In this document: positions 22,631 to 36,500 of the stretch, piece after piece | How the letters are laid out: each line of letters opens with the position of its first letter | How positions within the stretch are numbered: the stretch's first letter is position 1 | From: Diacronema lutheri | Taxonomy: Eukaryota; Haptophyta; Pavlovophyceae; Pavlovales; Pavlovaceae | Direction of reading: 5' to 3' | NCBI GenBank assembly: GCA_019448385.1 | Contig: JAGTXO010000021.1 | Span: forward strand, 248,001 to 312,000 | DNA length: 64,000 bases | Notes under the pieces: model-generated | What the model was told of the DNA's origin: nothing | What the model saw: only the letters and a program-made list of their open reading frames with translations | Database searches by the model: none | Position numbers and translations under genes: made by a program

Positions 22631-25600
22631 ATGACGCGTGCACGGCGCAGCGCCTGGAGCAACTTCCGAGTCGTCGGCCGGCAGCCTGTGGGGGGCGCGT
22701 TCATCGGCCCGATGTGGCCGGTGAGAGTGCCCGACGTGCCGCGTGGTGAGCGCCTGCACGGCTCGCCGGGTTCGGCGCGTTCCCAGTCGGCCTCTCTCCG
22801 ACCCGCCGTAAACCTTGCGTGCGCACCCCGCACACCCGGCGCTGCGCGGCGCGGCGCAGGCGTGAAAAACGAGGGCAACGCGTGCTACGTGAACGCCCTT
22901 GCGCAATCGCTCGTCGCCTTGAACGTGCTCCGTCCGATGCCCCGCTCCGCTTCGCGCCGTGCGGGAAGAGTCGAGAAGGCGCTTTTTCGGGACTTTGGCA
23001 CGCTGCTCGAGGACACCGAGGCGCCGGCACAGCTGTGTCTTGTGTCCGTCGTCGACGTCATCTTGGGCCGTGGCACGCGAGGGACGCAGCAGGACGCTGC
23101 TGAGTTCTTCCAGATGCTACTCGGCCGAGTGCCCGGGCTCGCTGCTGCCTTCGAAGACGACAGACGCGTAGTGCTCGAGCCGATCGCTGTGGCCTCGAGC
23201 GAGCGCGGTGAGGGCATCGCCATCCTCGTCAGCATTGGCGGCGATGCGGCGCGCACGCTCGCACACGCTCTGGGGGGCGTCGCTGGGCCGCCGCAGGGTG
23301 GCAGCCCGGACGCGTGCCGCTCGGACGTGCTCATGCCAGCCAGCATTGCCGTCGAGGTGCCGCGCACGACGCGCGGCAATGGCTCGCAGTGCAAGAACAA
23401 GCACGCGTTCGTGTGCGCGCCGCGGCTGCTACTCGGCGGGCGCGACTACCTCCTCGTCGCCGCCGTCGTGCACTTGGGCGAGGAGTCGACGAGCGGGCAC
23501 CTTGTCGCCATCGTGCTCCGCAACGGGGCTTGGTTTCTGTGCGACGACGACAACGTGCGGCGGCGCGCACGGCCGCTTGGCGCCGCGACCGGCGGTTGAT
23601 CGCAGCCGCAGCCGCCCCGTCCTCCCGCGCGGCACGCGCGCGTGGCCTGAAAGCTCGCGCCGCGCGCCTGCCGCACGCACGCGCGTTGCCCGCGCAGATG
23701 CACAACTTGTCTCAGTCCGACGCGCTGGCGTGGGCAAGTGGTGCGAGCATGCTCTTCTACAGCCGGCTCGACGCGGAACCGTTGGACCCGGCGCTGGGCT
23801 CAGCGTCACCGCCGTCGGCCGCATCGCCTGCGTGGCCGAGCTCGGCGCCCGACGCGCCGACCCTGTCGGCAGCCTGGTCGCGGGTGCGGCAGATGGCAGC
23901 GGTGCCAACAGATGCGACGATCGGCATCGCGGAGACGGCTGCAGACACCTCTGCGGCGGCGATCGGCCCAGCTGCGTGCGAGGCCCGCCAAGTTGTCTCC
24001 GCGACGCGCGCATTGCCAATGGCGGTGAGTGCCTCGCACGCGCACGCCGTCCGCTGTCCACAGCGTGGCGCCCGGCGCTTGCGTTCGCGCCAGGTAAAGT
24101 TTGCGCGTATAGCGTGCAGCACCCTCACGCATCCCCTACGCCTCCCGCCCGCCCGACCTCTTGCCCGCCGGCCGCGCGCAGGACCAGCGCACGCCAATTG
24201 TTGGGCGCGGCCAAATCTGGGCATGCGCAAATTTTGAGCCGGCAGCGGAGGGCGGGGATGCGCAGCACAACTGGCGCAAGCGCACGTGGTGCCCGCAGCA
24301 CGAGCAGCGCGAGCAGCGCGAGCAGCGCGAGCAGCGCGAGCAGCGCGAGCAGCGCGAGCAGCGCGAGCAGCGCGAGCAGCGCGTGCAGCGCGTGCAGCGC
24401 GAGCAGCGCGAGCAGCGCGAGCAGCCCTGGCAGCCAGCGCGGCCAGGCCTCGGCGCGGGCGCTGGCGTTCGGCCCGCTGCTCTGCCGCCGAGCCATCCGC
24501 GCGCCAGCATGCGCGCGAGCAACCGCTTCGAGCCGCTCTTGTTGGCCGAGGCGGACGTGCCCGCCACCGAGCCCGCCGCCGCCCAGCCCGCCGCCCAGCC
24601 CGCCGCCGAGCCCGCCGCCAAGCCAGCCGCTGCCAAGCCCACCGCCGAGCCCGCCGCCCAGTCCACGGCCCAGCCTCCCACCGTGCCTGACGCCAAGCCA
24701 GCCGACCAGCCCGCCGTCAAATGCGCTGCCGCCAAGCGCGCTGACGACCGCATTGCTGCCGCTGAGGTAGGCGCCGTCGCCGCCACGCTTGCCGCCGCCA
24801 CCGAGCCTGGCGGCGTTGCCGAGCTCGCCGCCGCCGCCGACGAGGGCTGCAGGGCGCGTGCCGACGCGCTCGCCAAGCGCGAGACCCGCCGCGCGCTCCA
24901 CCGCGAGCAGCTTTTTCGCGAGGACAAGCGCGCGGCCGGCCGCCTGATCGAGCAGTGCGCGCTGGGCTCTGCGGACGATGCAGCGCGCGCGCGCGCCCTG
25001 CTCGAGCGCGTCAAGGCGCGTGGCCACGCGCTGCCTCCGCACCTGCTGCGGTCGCTGCGCGACCTCGCGTCGCCGCGGCTCGCGCTCGCCGCTGAGGCGG
25101 CGGGCGTGCTCGCCGCGTCCGAGATGGGCGAGGCGGACGCACCTGCGGAGGCGCGCGCGCTACTCATGCACGCCGAGGCCGTGGGCGCCCACCTGCCCGC
25201 GCACACAGAGCTCGCGCTGCGCCGCGCCTGCATCCCCACCGCCGAGCAGGCGGAGCTGCTCGCGACTGCGCGCGAGCTGCTCGCGCCGCGCGACCCCGAA
25301 GGCTCGGTGGCTCCGGCGGGCGCGCGTGCCGAGTGCGACGGCGCCGCGCTCGGCACTCGCGCGCGCGAGCTCCTCTCGCGACTCGACGAGGCGCACCTCG
25401 ACGTGCAGCCCTGCATTGCGCGGCAACTGCGCCGGCTCGCCGCCACCGAGCCAGACGCAAGTTCGAGCGCTGCGCTCGCCGCCACGCCCGGCACCGCCGG
25501 TCGCGCGGCCGCCGAGCCGCGGCGCGCGTGGCGCCCGCGCGGGTGGCGTCTCGCGGTAGGCGCAAAGGGTGCGCGCGCGCGCGCGCGCGCCGCGGCTGCT

Positions 25601-27474
25601 CCGCTCGACACGGCGCCGCCCGCGGCGGCCGGCGCCGTCCCGCCGCTCGAGCCGCAGCCCGAGCGCCGTGCAGCCGACGCCGCGGCCGCCGCAGCGGCGC
25701 CGGCGGCCGGCGACGACGGCGTGGCACGCGCGCTCGCAGCCGCAGCGCGCGGCGACGGCCTCGACGGCGTCGATGGCGCCGACGACCTCGTTTGCGCGCC
25801 GTGCGACCGAGGCTGCGCGCACGCACGCGACGGCGGCTGCTGCGAGCCTGCCGCGCGCAGCTCGCCCGACCAGTGCCCGCGCGCACCGCCGCGGCGCGCA
25901 CGGCGGGCGGCAAAGCGCGCGCGCGACCGGCTGCGGAGATCAATCGACAGGTCAGAGCGGGCTGTCGGCCGCCGATTGCGTGGCGGCGACGCGCGCCGCG
26001 AGCGCAAGCGCAGGTGCGCGACGGGCGGCCAGCACGCACCGCAGCCGCTCCGCCGCGCGAGTCGCAGCCCGCCGTCGCGCACCGATCGGCCCTCGGCCGA
26101 GCATGCCGCCGAGCCTGCCGCCGAGCCCGACAGCCCCCACCGCCGCCCGTGTGCCGGTGCCGCCGTCGCCGTCGCCACTGTCCGGTGCGCCGTCGGCATC
26201 TTCGCGAGTGTCGTCGCCGCCTCTGCCGTCCGGGCCGCCATTGCTCCGGCCGCTCGCCCGTCTGCAGCCACCGCCTTTTGGCTCGTCGCCGTGTGCTCGG
26301 CCGCCGCATGGGCCGCCTTCGCCTCCGCCGCCCGCCCGACCGCCGCCTTGGCCGCGCCGCAGCCTGCCACGCAATCGTCGGCCGCCGAGCCCACCGCCGC
26401 CGCGCCAGCCCCCGCCCAGCCCGCCGCTGCCGAGCCAGCCGCTGCCCAGCCCGCCGCGGCCGAGCCCGCCGTGGCGCAGCGCGACGTCCAGTCCGCCGCC
26501 CCGGCGCTGCTCGCGTGGGCGGGCGACGCGGCTGCGCTCCGGCTGGCCGATGCCGCCGCGCGCGCCGGCATCCCGCAGGCAGAGGTGGACTGCATTGCGG
26601 GCGGCGACATGCTCGCCTCCACTGTGGACGCTTGCTGCGAGGTCGTGCTGCGCGTGCACGGGCAGGCCGGCGAAGGGCGCGTCTGCCACGTACCGCTTGC
26701 CGCTCAGCCCGCGGTGTTCCAGGACGGCGCCGAGCGCGCCGCGCTGCTGCACCGCCTGCACAGCGAGGCGACGACGCAGGCGGTCATCGGCATGTGGAGC
26801 CCGCCGGGCGGGCGCGGCGGTGCGGGCAGTGACGATGGCACGCCGCCCGCCTCCGGCCATTTCACCGCGTTGCGCCTCGTGCGCGTCGCGCGCGCGGGCG
26901 AGCATCGCTACGACGCGGTGCTTGTCGACACGCTCGCGTCGCCGAGCAGGCAGGCGCTCAAGCGTGCCAGGTCGATAACCGCCACGCTGCACGCGGCGGG
27001 CCTCGACGTCTTGCCCGTGCGCCGCGCGCGGCTGCTCGACAACGCGGCGCAGCGTGGCGCGACGTGCGGCCTCGCCGTGGTGGGCGCGCTCAACGACGCC
27101 GCGCTCGCTGCGGCGGGCGGTGCATCCGCGCCGCGCACGTTCAGCGTGGCGGACATGTACGCTGTTGGCGAGCACCTCCGCGTCGCGTTGACTGGCGCGG
27201 TCAGCGGGCGTGCGCCGAGCGGCGCCTGCGCCGGGGCGGGCGCGGTGCGCGGCGGGGGCAGCCGCGATCGCGCTGCCGAAGCGCCGCGGCAGACGCGCGG
27301 CGCCAAGGCCGCCGCAGACGCCGCCGCCGCTGCCGCCGTTCCGCCGCCGCCGCCACCTCCGCCGCCCGCGCTGGGCGCCGCCGCCGCCACCACCACCGCC
27401 GCTGCCGCTGCTGCCGCCGCCGTGGCCGCGCCGCCACCGCCGCCACCGCCGCCGCGTGCCGGCGACGAGGGCGA

Positions 27475-27517
<43 letters not shown>

Positions 27518-30500
27518 GCCGCGCGCACGTTCTTGAAGCTCGCGCCCAGGGCGCGCGCGGCCGCCTCGGCGCGTGAGGCGTTGCGCGCCGCGTGTGCGCG
27601 CGCGGACGCGGCGGCGTCGTCACACGCGTCGGCGCCGCACGCGCCCGCCGGTGCGCGCCGCCGGCGGCGCGCGGGCGCAGGCGAGCTGGCGCTCGCGGCT
27701 GCGCGCGCGCTCGCCTCGACGGAGCACGGCGATTTGACGGACGACGCGCTCGAGGCCGCCGTCGAGCAGGAGCTGGGCGACGAGCGCGGCCAACTGCTGC
27801 TGTGCACGCGGGGCGCAGCGGCGCAAAGGCCCGCGCTTTGCCGGCTCCTGAAGCACGCGTGCGCGTCGGCGCGCGCGGCGAAGCGCGCGCAATTCACGGT
27901 GTTCGTCGTGCGCGCGGCCACGCGCGGCGAGCGGGGGGGCGCCGCCGCGAGGCGCGTGGACTCGGTGGTCGAGCTGTCGTGCGCGCTGCACGAAAAGGCG
28001 GGCGCGCTCGGCGGCCTCCAGAGCGTCTGTGTGCGTGGCTTCGCCCTCGAGCGCCGCCGGACACTCGACGGTGGCGCCGAGGCCGGCGCGTCCGCCATCG
28101 GCCAGGACGAGCAGGTCGAGGCAGAGGCGGGCGAGGCGTGCGTCGCCGGCGTGACGATGGCCAAGCAGCTGCGTCAGTTTGCCGAGCAAGCTGCCCGCGA
28201 CGACGTGCTCTTCCGCGTCGCCGTGTCCGAGGCCGACGCCCACGCCCGGCTGGCGCGCGTTGCGGGTGACGATGTCGGCGCGTACAGCGTCGTGCTCGCA
28301 GTCGCCGGGCTCGTCTGGCTGGCCAAGGCCGACGAGGTTGCGCCGGCGGCCGCCCGGTCCGCCGCCGCGCCGCCCGCCGCCCCGCCTGCTGCCGCCACGT
28401 CCGCCGACGCCGAGCGCGACGCCTCGCCTTCCGACCGCCTGCGCGCGCTGACGCTCGCCGTGCGAGTCGCGCTCGCGCGCGGCGTGCTGCGCCACCTCCT
28501 CGCCGACGCGTCGCCGGGCGCGTCCGCGACCGCTGGCGGTAGTTGCGCGACGCCCGTCGAGGCGGCCACGTCCGCCGCCGCGCCGCCCGCCACGGGCGTC
28601 GTGACGAGTGGCGTCGCGGCGGGCGCTGTGGCGGCCGCACCGGCTGCTGCGGGCGGTGCGACGGCGGGTGCATCGCCCATCACGCGGCCGGCGAAGCGCG
28701 CGCGGCGCACGCTCACCGCCGCTCCAGCCGCCTCGGCCGTTGCGGCCGCTGGAGGCGCACGCGCGGGCGCACGCGGCGCGGCCGGCGCGCCTCGCGCGCG
28801 CGCCGCGCGCGCGCCGGCCGAGTACGTCTGGCTTGCCATCGCGCGCCGGATGCTGGCGGCGCGACACGCGGCGGCCGCGGGCGGCGACTTTGTCGCGTCG
28901 TGCGTCGCCGCGATGCAGGCCGAGTACGGCGACGGCTGTGCCGTCGTCGTCGGCGACGCGCCTGATGACGCCTTGGTCGAGGCTGCGGCGGCGGCGCTGC
29001 TCGAGGGCAAGCACGCGGCGGTGAGCCTCGGCTGCGTCGACCGGCCGGCGGTGCTCGTCGTGCAGCGCGCCGTGGACGCGCCCACGTCGCGCGTGCACGG
29101 GTGGTGCGCGCACGCGGCGGGCGCCGCCGAGTTTGACGAGGGCGCCGCGCACGGCGTGTTCAACGCGATCGTCGAGCGCGCGTGGGCGCTGCGTCCGGAC
29201 CCGGCTGACGGCAGCCCGCCGCCCACGCGCACGTGGGAGGTCGAGCAAATCGCTGGCGACGCGCCCGACCAGGCGGGCGTGGCCGCGCTGCGCGTGCTCT
29301 ACGCGCTCGTCGCGGCGCACGGCCGCTACCGCTCGGCCGCCGCGCTCTTTGGCGCGCTCGCGCAGCTGCACGCGCCCGACGCCGCCGGCGCGCGCGCGGA
29401 GGTCGTCGCGGCGGCGTGCGCGGTGCCGCACGGCGCGCGGCCGGGCGCCGCGCCGGCGGCCGCGCGGGACGACGCGAGGGAGCGCGCATGGGAGGGCGCT
29501 CAGATCGCCGCGCTCGCCGTCGGCGCGGACGCTGCGCGCAGGCGTGTCGCGCCCGTGCGCGCGCTCGTCGACGCGCTCGGCACGCCACCGACCTCGGCGA
29601 TCACGGGCGGGCCGGCGGTCCGGCTCGCGGGCGCGGGCGACGGCGGCCACGGTGCACGGTGGGTGGGCGGGCAGGCGGCGACGCCCGCCGAGCAGCTGCC
29701 GAGGGAGCTGCTGCGCGCCTACCACGAGGCGGTGCTGTGCGTCACGCCCGGCAGCCTCCAGCTCGGCCCGGCGGCGCTCGACGCGGTCACGCGGCCGCGC
29801 GAAAACGACACGCTGGAAGGCCTCCTCGCGCGCGTCAGCTGGCAGTGCGGCGCGAGGGCGAGCACGTGCGCCATGCTCGCCACGTTTTCCGAGCAGGCGG
29901 GCACCGGCTCGCGCGTCGCGCTCAAGGCCCTCCGCACGAGCTCCGACCTGGCCGGGCTGACGGCGGCTGCGGTCGGGCAGCAGGCGCCGCAGACGCCGCC
30001 GCCGCCGCTGCTCGTGATGCTCGGCCGCTGCCCCAGCCCGCTCGTCGGCGGCGGCCTCTTCCCGCCCGACCGCGCGACGGGCGAGCCGGCGGTGCACGCG
30101 GCGACGTCCGAGCTCGCCGTCGAGCTGCTGCGCGACGCGCGCGCGCTGGCCGGCACGGACGGGCGGCTCGTCGTGCTGTGCCTCGAGGCGTCCAACCCGC
30201 TCTGGTTCTGCCCCAAGGTGCGCGAGCTCGAGCTGCCGCGGACGCGGTCGGACGGCGTGCGCGCGTCCGGCTGCACCTGCCCTGCGACGTGCAGCGATGC
30301 GCGCGGCGCGGCGGGTGGCGCTGCCCGCGGCGCATCGACGCGGCCGGCGGCGCGCGCGATCAACAAGGCGGTGCTCGACCACTTCGTCGCGCTTTTCGGC
30401 CGCGAGGGCTTCGCGACCTTTGAGTTTGCGGGCGGCGGCGAGGCGAGCTGGCTGTGCGACAGCGCGGCCGGCACGACGACCGTCGCGGCGTGCGCGTCGC

Positions 30501-33500
30501 TGCCGCCGCGCATGGGCGATGGGCAGCTGGCCATCCGGCGGCACACGCTCGGCACGGGCGCCGACGCGCCGGCGCACGCCGTCGTCTCGCTCCGCGTCGC
30601 GCACGTGAGCCACGCCATCCGCCGCGCGGCGGACGACGGCGGCGCGCGCGCCGAGCGGATGGCGCGCGCCGCGCGCGCGTTTTGCGATGTGGCGGCCGCG
30701 CTGCGCGTCGACGCGATCCTGGCGGAGGTGCCCGAGGACCGCCCGACGGGCACGCCCTTCCTTGGCGGGCTGCTCGAGTTTTGGAACAAACGCCACGGGA
30801 GCTCGACGGCGCCAGCCACGCTCGCGCTCGGAGACGTGCGCGAGGTGGCCAAGCGGACGGCCGACGCAGCGGCCGGCCGAGCGGACGAGGTCCCTGCGGC
30901 TGGCCGTCCGCAGGTCGCGGCGCGCGCGTGCGCTGGCGCGATTGGCGGCGGCGCGGGCGCGGCGGGCGCCTCGGACGCTGCGCCCCGTGCACTGGCGGGC
31001 GCGTCGGGTGCGCGCACGGACGGCGGCCCTGCCGACGCACCGCGCCAGCTGGAGAGCCGCTACGGCGAGGCGAGCAAGCTCGACCTACCCCAAGATTCCA
31101 CTACGGGCTGCGTCCTCGACGCTCGCGAGGCCCAGGACCGCGCGCGCGTGCCTGCTGCGCCCGACGGCACAGCGCTGCGCCGCGTGCTCGACGCCGTCGG
31201 CGCGGGCGCGCCCGCGCAGCGCAGCCCGCGCTGGCACGACGAGCGATGGGAGGAGGTCACGGGCAGCAAGGTTGGCGACGTCGTGAACGACAACGCCGGC
31301 GTCGCGCACGAGACGCTCACCGACGAGTACGTGCACCGGCGGCGGCGCGAGGTGCGGACCAAGGCGACGACCGCGGGCATCCTCGGCGAGGCCGTCGCGC
31401 TGCGCAAGCTGGCGGCCGCGTACGGCATCACCGTCGTGTGCAACCTGCCGATGGTGCGTGCGGACCCGCACGACAAGAGCGCGCCGTTCGCCTTCTCGCC
31501 GGACGGGCTCGCCATCCTCCCCGAAGACAACGAGCAGGTCCTCGTCGAGGTGAAGACGCTCACCAAGGCGGACGCCAAGGCGCACGAGGACGGGCCGCCG
31601 CAGCCGCACCGCGATCAGCTGCAGCTCGGCATGCACGTCCTCGGCGTGCGCAAAGCGCTCTACGTGCAGTACCTCAGGCACGAGGACCGGATCGTCGTGC
31701 ACGTCGTGACGCGCGGCGTCGGCTGGCTTGCATTCGCGCAGCCGAGGGTGCAGGCCTTCTGGGCGCGCGTCGTCGAGCGGCGCGCGCGGCTCGAGCGCGC
31801 GCGCGCCGACCACCCGGCTGCGAGCCGGCGGCACCGGCGGCAGCAGACGCCGGCCGGGCCGCCGCTCGTGCTCGCGCTGGACGGGCGCATCCCCGCCGCG
31901 CGCGCCGCCGCGCTGCACGCCGTCGCGCACGGCACCGCGAGCGCGGCGGCGGTGACGGCGGCGGCGGCGACGGGCGACGCGACGGCGTTGCAAGACGCGA
32001 TCGCGGCGCTGCGCGCGCCCGTCGGCAATGCGGCGATCGACAGCGCAGCGCGTGCGGAGGGCGCGGCCGTCGAGCGGGCGATCGCGTACCTCGGGCAGCC
32101 GGCGGGCGACGCCGCCGCCCGCGGCACGGCCGAGGCGGCCGAGGAGGAGAGGACGGTCGACGCCGACATCTGCGCGTTGCTGCACCAGCTCGGCGCGAGC
32201 GTGGCGCACGTGCACGTCGAGGACGCGGATTGCGTCACGCGTGAGCACTGGGGCGAGGCGGTGCTCGCTGCAGCGGACGACCCGTCGAGCGCCCCCGCCA
32301 TTTCGAGCGTCATCGTCGCGCACATCGTGCGCCTCGCCGGCTTTGGCGTCGAGCTCCCGCAGTCGATTCGCGTCGCCCCCAGCACGGCCGACTGGCACGA
32401 GGGCTGGCTCGACGTGCAGTGCGTGCTGCTGCGCACGCGCCGGCGCGGGCGGCGCGACGACGACTTTGTGGCCGTCGTCAGGCGCGGTGGGCGCTGGTTT
32501 GCGTGCGAGCCCGGCCGCGCGCGGCGGCTGCAGTGGCGGTCGGTCCTACGCCGCGCGCGCGGCGGCGTCGACGGGACCGGCGAGGAGGCGTTCGCGATCG
32601 TCTACGTGCGGCGCGGCGACGCGGCCGGCGACGCGGCTGGCGACGCGCAGGCCGCACGGGCGCGCGGCGGGCGCGCGCGCAGGCGCACGCGCGGCGGCAC
32701 GCGCAAGCGCAAGCGCGGCGCCTCCGCCGGGCTCGAGGCGGCCGCGCCCGCCGGCGCGCCGGCTGCCGCGCCCGCCGGCGCGCCGGCGGGCGCTGCTCAC
32801 CGCCCGCCCGCCATGCGCGCCACGGTCGCCGCGCGCACCACGCGCTCTGTGACCGACGCGCTGCACTCGGCGCCTGCCGCCACGGTTGCACCTGTCTTCG
32901 ACTGGCGCGCCGGCCGCCCGCCCCCCGCCGCTCGAGCCCGCCACCCGCGGCCGCGTGGGCGCGCGCCACCGGGCAAGGCCTGGGACAGCGTCTCGGGTGC
33001 GTGGGCGGACAAGCCGACTGGTGCTGCCGTCGCCGCCGCGCCGCCGCCGCTGCCGCCCGCCGCCGCGCCGCCGCCCGCCGCCGCGCCGCCGCCCGCCGTC
33101 GCGCCGCCGCCCGCCGCCGCGCCGCCGCCCGCCGCCGCGCCGCCGCCGCCGCCGCCACCGGCGGCGCTCGGCCGCCGGCAGCACGTCGGCGCGGGCGGCA
33201 GCGCGGCGGGCCGGCGGCTCGCGGCCATCGCACGGCGGCAGCGCGGCGTGCGCGCGCCGCCGCCCGCCGCGCGCTTCCTCGCCACGCTGCCGCCACCGCC
33301 ACGCGACGGCCTCGCGCGCACGAGCAAGCAGGCGCGCGCGAGGCGCAACGCGGACGGACGGCCGGCGCACGCGCGCGCGGCCAACGCGCGCGCCTTCTAC
33401 CGCGGCGTGGAGCTCGGCGTGCACGCGACGCGCGCCATCGTCGACGCGCGCCACGCCGACCTGCCGCAGGCCGTCTTCGTGGCGGAGGCGCGGGCGATCG

Positions 33501-36500
33501 TCGCGCGCTCCGCCGGCGGCGGCGCGCTGCTCGCGCCGGACGACGTGCGCGACCTGTGCGACGCGCAGACGGACGCCGATCGCGCTGCGATCTGGGCGTC
33601 GGTGGGCGCGCACGAGGCGACGCGCATCTTCGCGCTCGTCACGCGCAACGCGAGCTTGGCGGGCGCGGCGCTGCTCGTGCTGCACACGCCGGCGGGCGCG
33701 CCGGCGCGCGCGCTCGGGCTCGTGGCGACGCGCTCGCGCGCGCCGTCGACGGGCGCGCCGCGCGACGCGCACAGGGCGCTGGTGCAGCGGTTGGACGTGC
33801 TGATGGACGCGATCGCCGCGGCGCGAGGCGCGTCGCCGCTCGAGCTCGAGCTCGCGCTCGCGCCCGAGCCGCAGAGCGCGTGCAACGCGCGTGCGGCCGC
33901 GCTGCTCTGCCTGCAGGCCGTCGCGGACGCGAGCGGCCGTCCCGCCGCTGAGGACGCGCTGGCCGCGCTCGACGACGCGCGCGGCATCGACCGGCACTGC
34001 CACGCCGTCCGGCAGCAGATCGAGGCGAAGCTCGCGTGGCGGCGCGCCGACGGCGCCGTCGGCGTTGACGGCGCCGACGGCGCGCCCGCGCTCGCGCCTG
34101 CCGCCGCACCGCCGGCGTGCGCGCCGGCGCACGCTGCCGGCGAGGCGGCGGTCGACCAGGCGATCGTCACGCGGGTGCGCGACGCGCTGCGCGCGTGGGC
34201 GACGACTGGCACCGCGCCCAGCGCGGCGGTGCTCGACGACGCCTGCGCCGCGTACACGGCGCGCGCACGCGCGCGCAAGGACGCGCGCACGGCGCTGGGC
34301 CCGACGCGCGCGGCCGAGCTGCTCGCCGCGGCCGCGCGCGGCGGAGCCGACGGGGCGGATGCCGCGCGCGCGCTGCTCGGCGGCACGCCGCGCCTGCTCG
34401 TCGTGCTCCTCTGCGTGCCCGTCGCCGCGCCGTCCGGCGAGCCGCCGCGCCCGGTCGGGCTGCTCGTCGCCGACCGGCCGACGGACGACTCGCGCCCGGC
34501 CGCGCTCGTGCGCTACGACTTTGCGCCGCTCGACGCGGACGTGGCCGTCGCGGTCGGCGCGCATGCCGTCGCGCTGGCCAGTGCGATCTGGCCGCTGCTC
34601 GCGGCCGAGGGGGAGCCGCGGCCATCGCCCGTCGTGCGCTCGCAGCCGCGCGGCGGCGACGATGGCGCGCGTGCGCTCGCAACGTTCGCGTGCCTCGACG
34701 CGCTGATGACCGCCAGCGTCGGCGCGCACGGCCTCGCGGGCGGCGCGGGCATGCTGCCCGCGCTGGTCGCGCGAGGCGCCGCGGCCGCCCAGCGCGAGCG
34801 GCAGCTGCGCGCGGCCGCCGAGAGGCTGGGCGGCACGGTCGCTGGGTGGCCGGACACGGGCGCGAGCGCGGCGGGCGCGAGCGTCGACGAGGAGGCGCGC
34901 ACGTACGAGGTCGAGGCGGTCGTCGACGAGCGCCGCAAGGCGGGCAAGAAGGTGACGTTCCAGTTCCGGATCAGGTGGCGGGGCTACGACGAGAGCGCCG
35001 ACACGTGGGAGCCTGAGGCCAACGTGAGCAGCGACCTCGTCGCCCAGTTCCGCAAGACGCGCGACGAGCAGAAGCGGCGCGCGGGCGTATCGGGCAGCGG
35101 CAGCGGCGGCGCGGGCGCGGCGTCGGCATTGGCGTCGGCGCCGCTTCGCGCGCACGGCGAGTCGGGCGCCGCGGGCAAGCGCGCCGCGGCGGGTGCCGCC
35201 GCGAGCGCGCGCGACGCCGCGGGCGCGCGCGCGCCGAGCGTTCCCCGCGCGCGCGGCGTCGAGCGCGCGCGCGTGGACGAGCCCGCTGCGCCGAGCGCGC
35301 GCGCCGCCGGCGGCGCGACGGCGCGCACGCGCGTCAGCGTGCTCCCGGGCTTCGTGGTCAAGCGCTCGACGCTCAACGCGGGGCCGCAGGCGGTGACGGC
35401 GCAGCCCGGTGCGCGGAAGGAGCTGCGGCGCATCGCGGCGGCCGTGCACAGGCTCACGACACAGGCGTACCGCGTCATCAACAAGGTGGTGCGCGACGAG
35501 GCTGCGGTGGCGAGCGCGCAGGCCGTCGGCGCGGCGTCGGGCGGCCCGTCGACCAGCGTGCACACGTCGACCACGATGGACAAGGGAACCGTCCGTGCGA
35601 TCTTCTCGGCCATCGGCTGGCACAAGGACGAGAGCACGTACGGTGCAGCGCCCCGAGGCAAGCCCGCCGAGCAAGCCGCCGCGCAGACCAAGGCGGCGAC
35701 GGCGCGCGCCGTCGGCGAGATGGCCGAGGGCGTCCAGCCCGTCTGCGCGGTGGGCCTCACGGAGATCCTCGAGGCGGAGGCGACGCAGGTGTCCACCGCG
35801 TGCCTGATGCATCCATCGCGCGTCGTGAACGGGCTGCTCCGCGACGTCGTCCGCGCGGCAGTCGAGCGCGACGAGGCGCTCGTCGCGCTGCCCGAGATGC
35901 AGCGAAACGCGCGCGTGCGCGAGCTGTGCGAGCGGCTGCTGCGCGGCGACGTGGAGGGCGCGCGCGTCGGCTGCCCCGCCGCGCTCGACCGCCACCTGCC
36001 CGACATGGTCCTCCACAAGATCGACTACAAGTGCACGCCCACGAAAAGGTGGAACTACGACCGGCACACGACGCGCTACTTCCTCGTGCAGATCCGCACC
36101 CTGCAGCACGTGGCCGAGGGGCAGGCGCTGCTCTGCCGGCTCGCGCACATCCACACGCAGCTGACCGGACGGCCGCCGCGGTACAATGTGGCGCCGCTGC
36201 GCACGCACAATGTGCGCGCGAGGCGTGGCTGCCGCTGCCGCCGCCGAGGGCCCAAGCGCGCGCGCGCCGCCGCCGTGCGCGCCGCCCCGCGGCCAGGTTG
36301 GTCACGCGCCCGCGCGCTCGCGCGCCGCGCGCTGCGCGCAGGTGCCGCGCAACGTGCGCTTCGCCGCGAGCGCCATCTGGGTGACGCTTTCGGATGACGA
36401 GCGCAAGGAGCTGCGCGCGCGGCTCAAGGCGCTGGACCTGCGCGACCACGATGGCGAGCCGATCAAGTGGACAGGCACAAACGGCAACACCCCGCCGATG

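Noticed and set aside
32546-36208. 1,220-residue frame antisense to the giant polyprotein
   Set aside because: Same effect of GC-rich third positions; no recognised motif.
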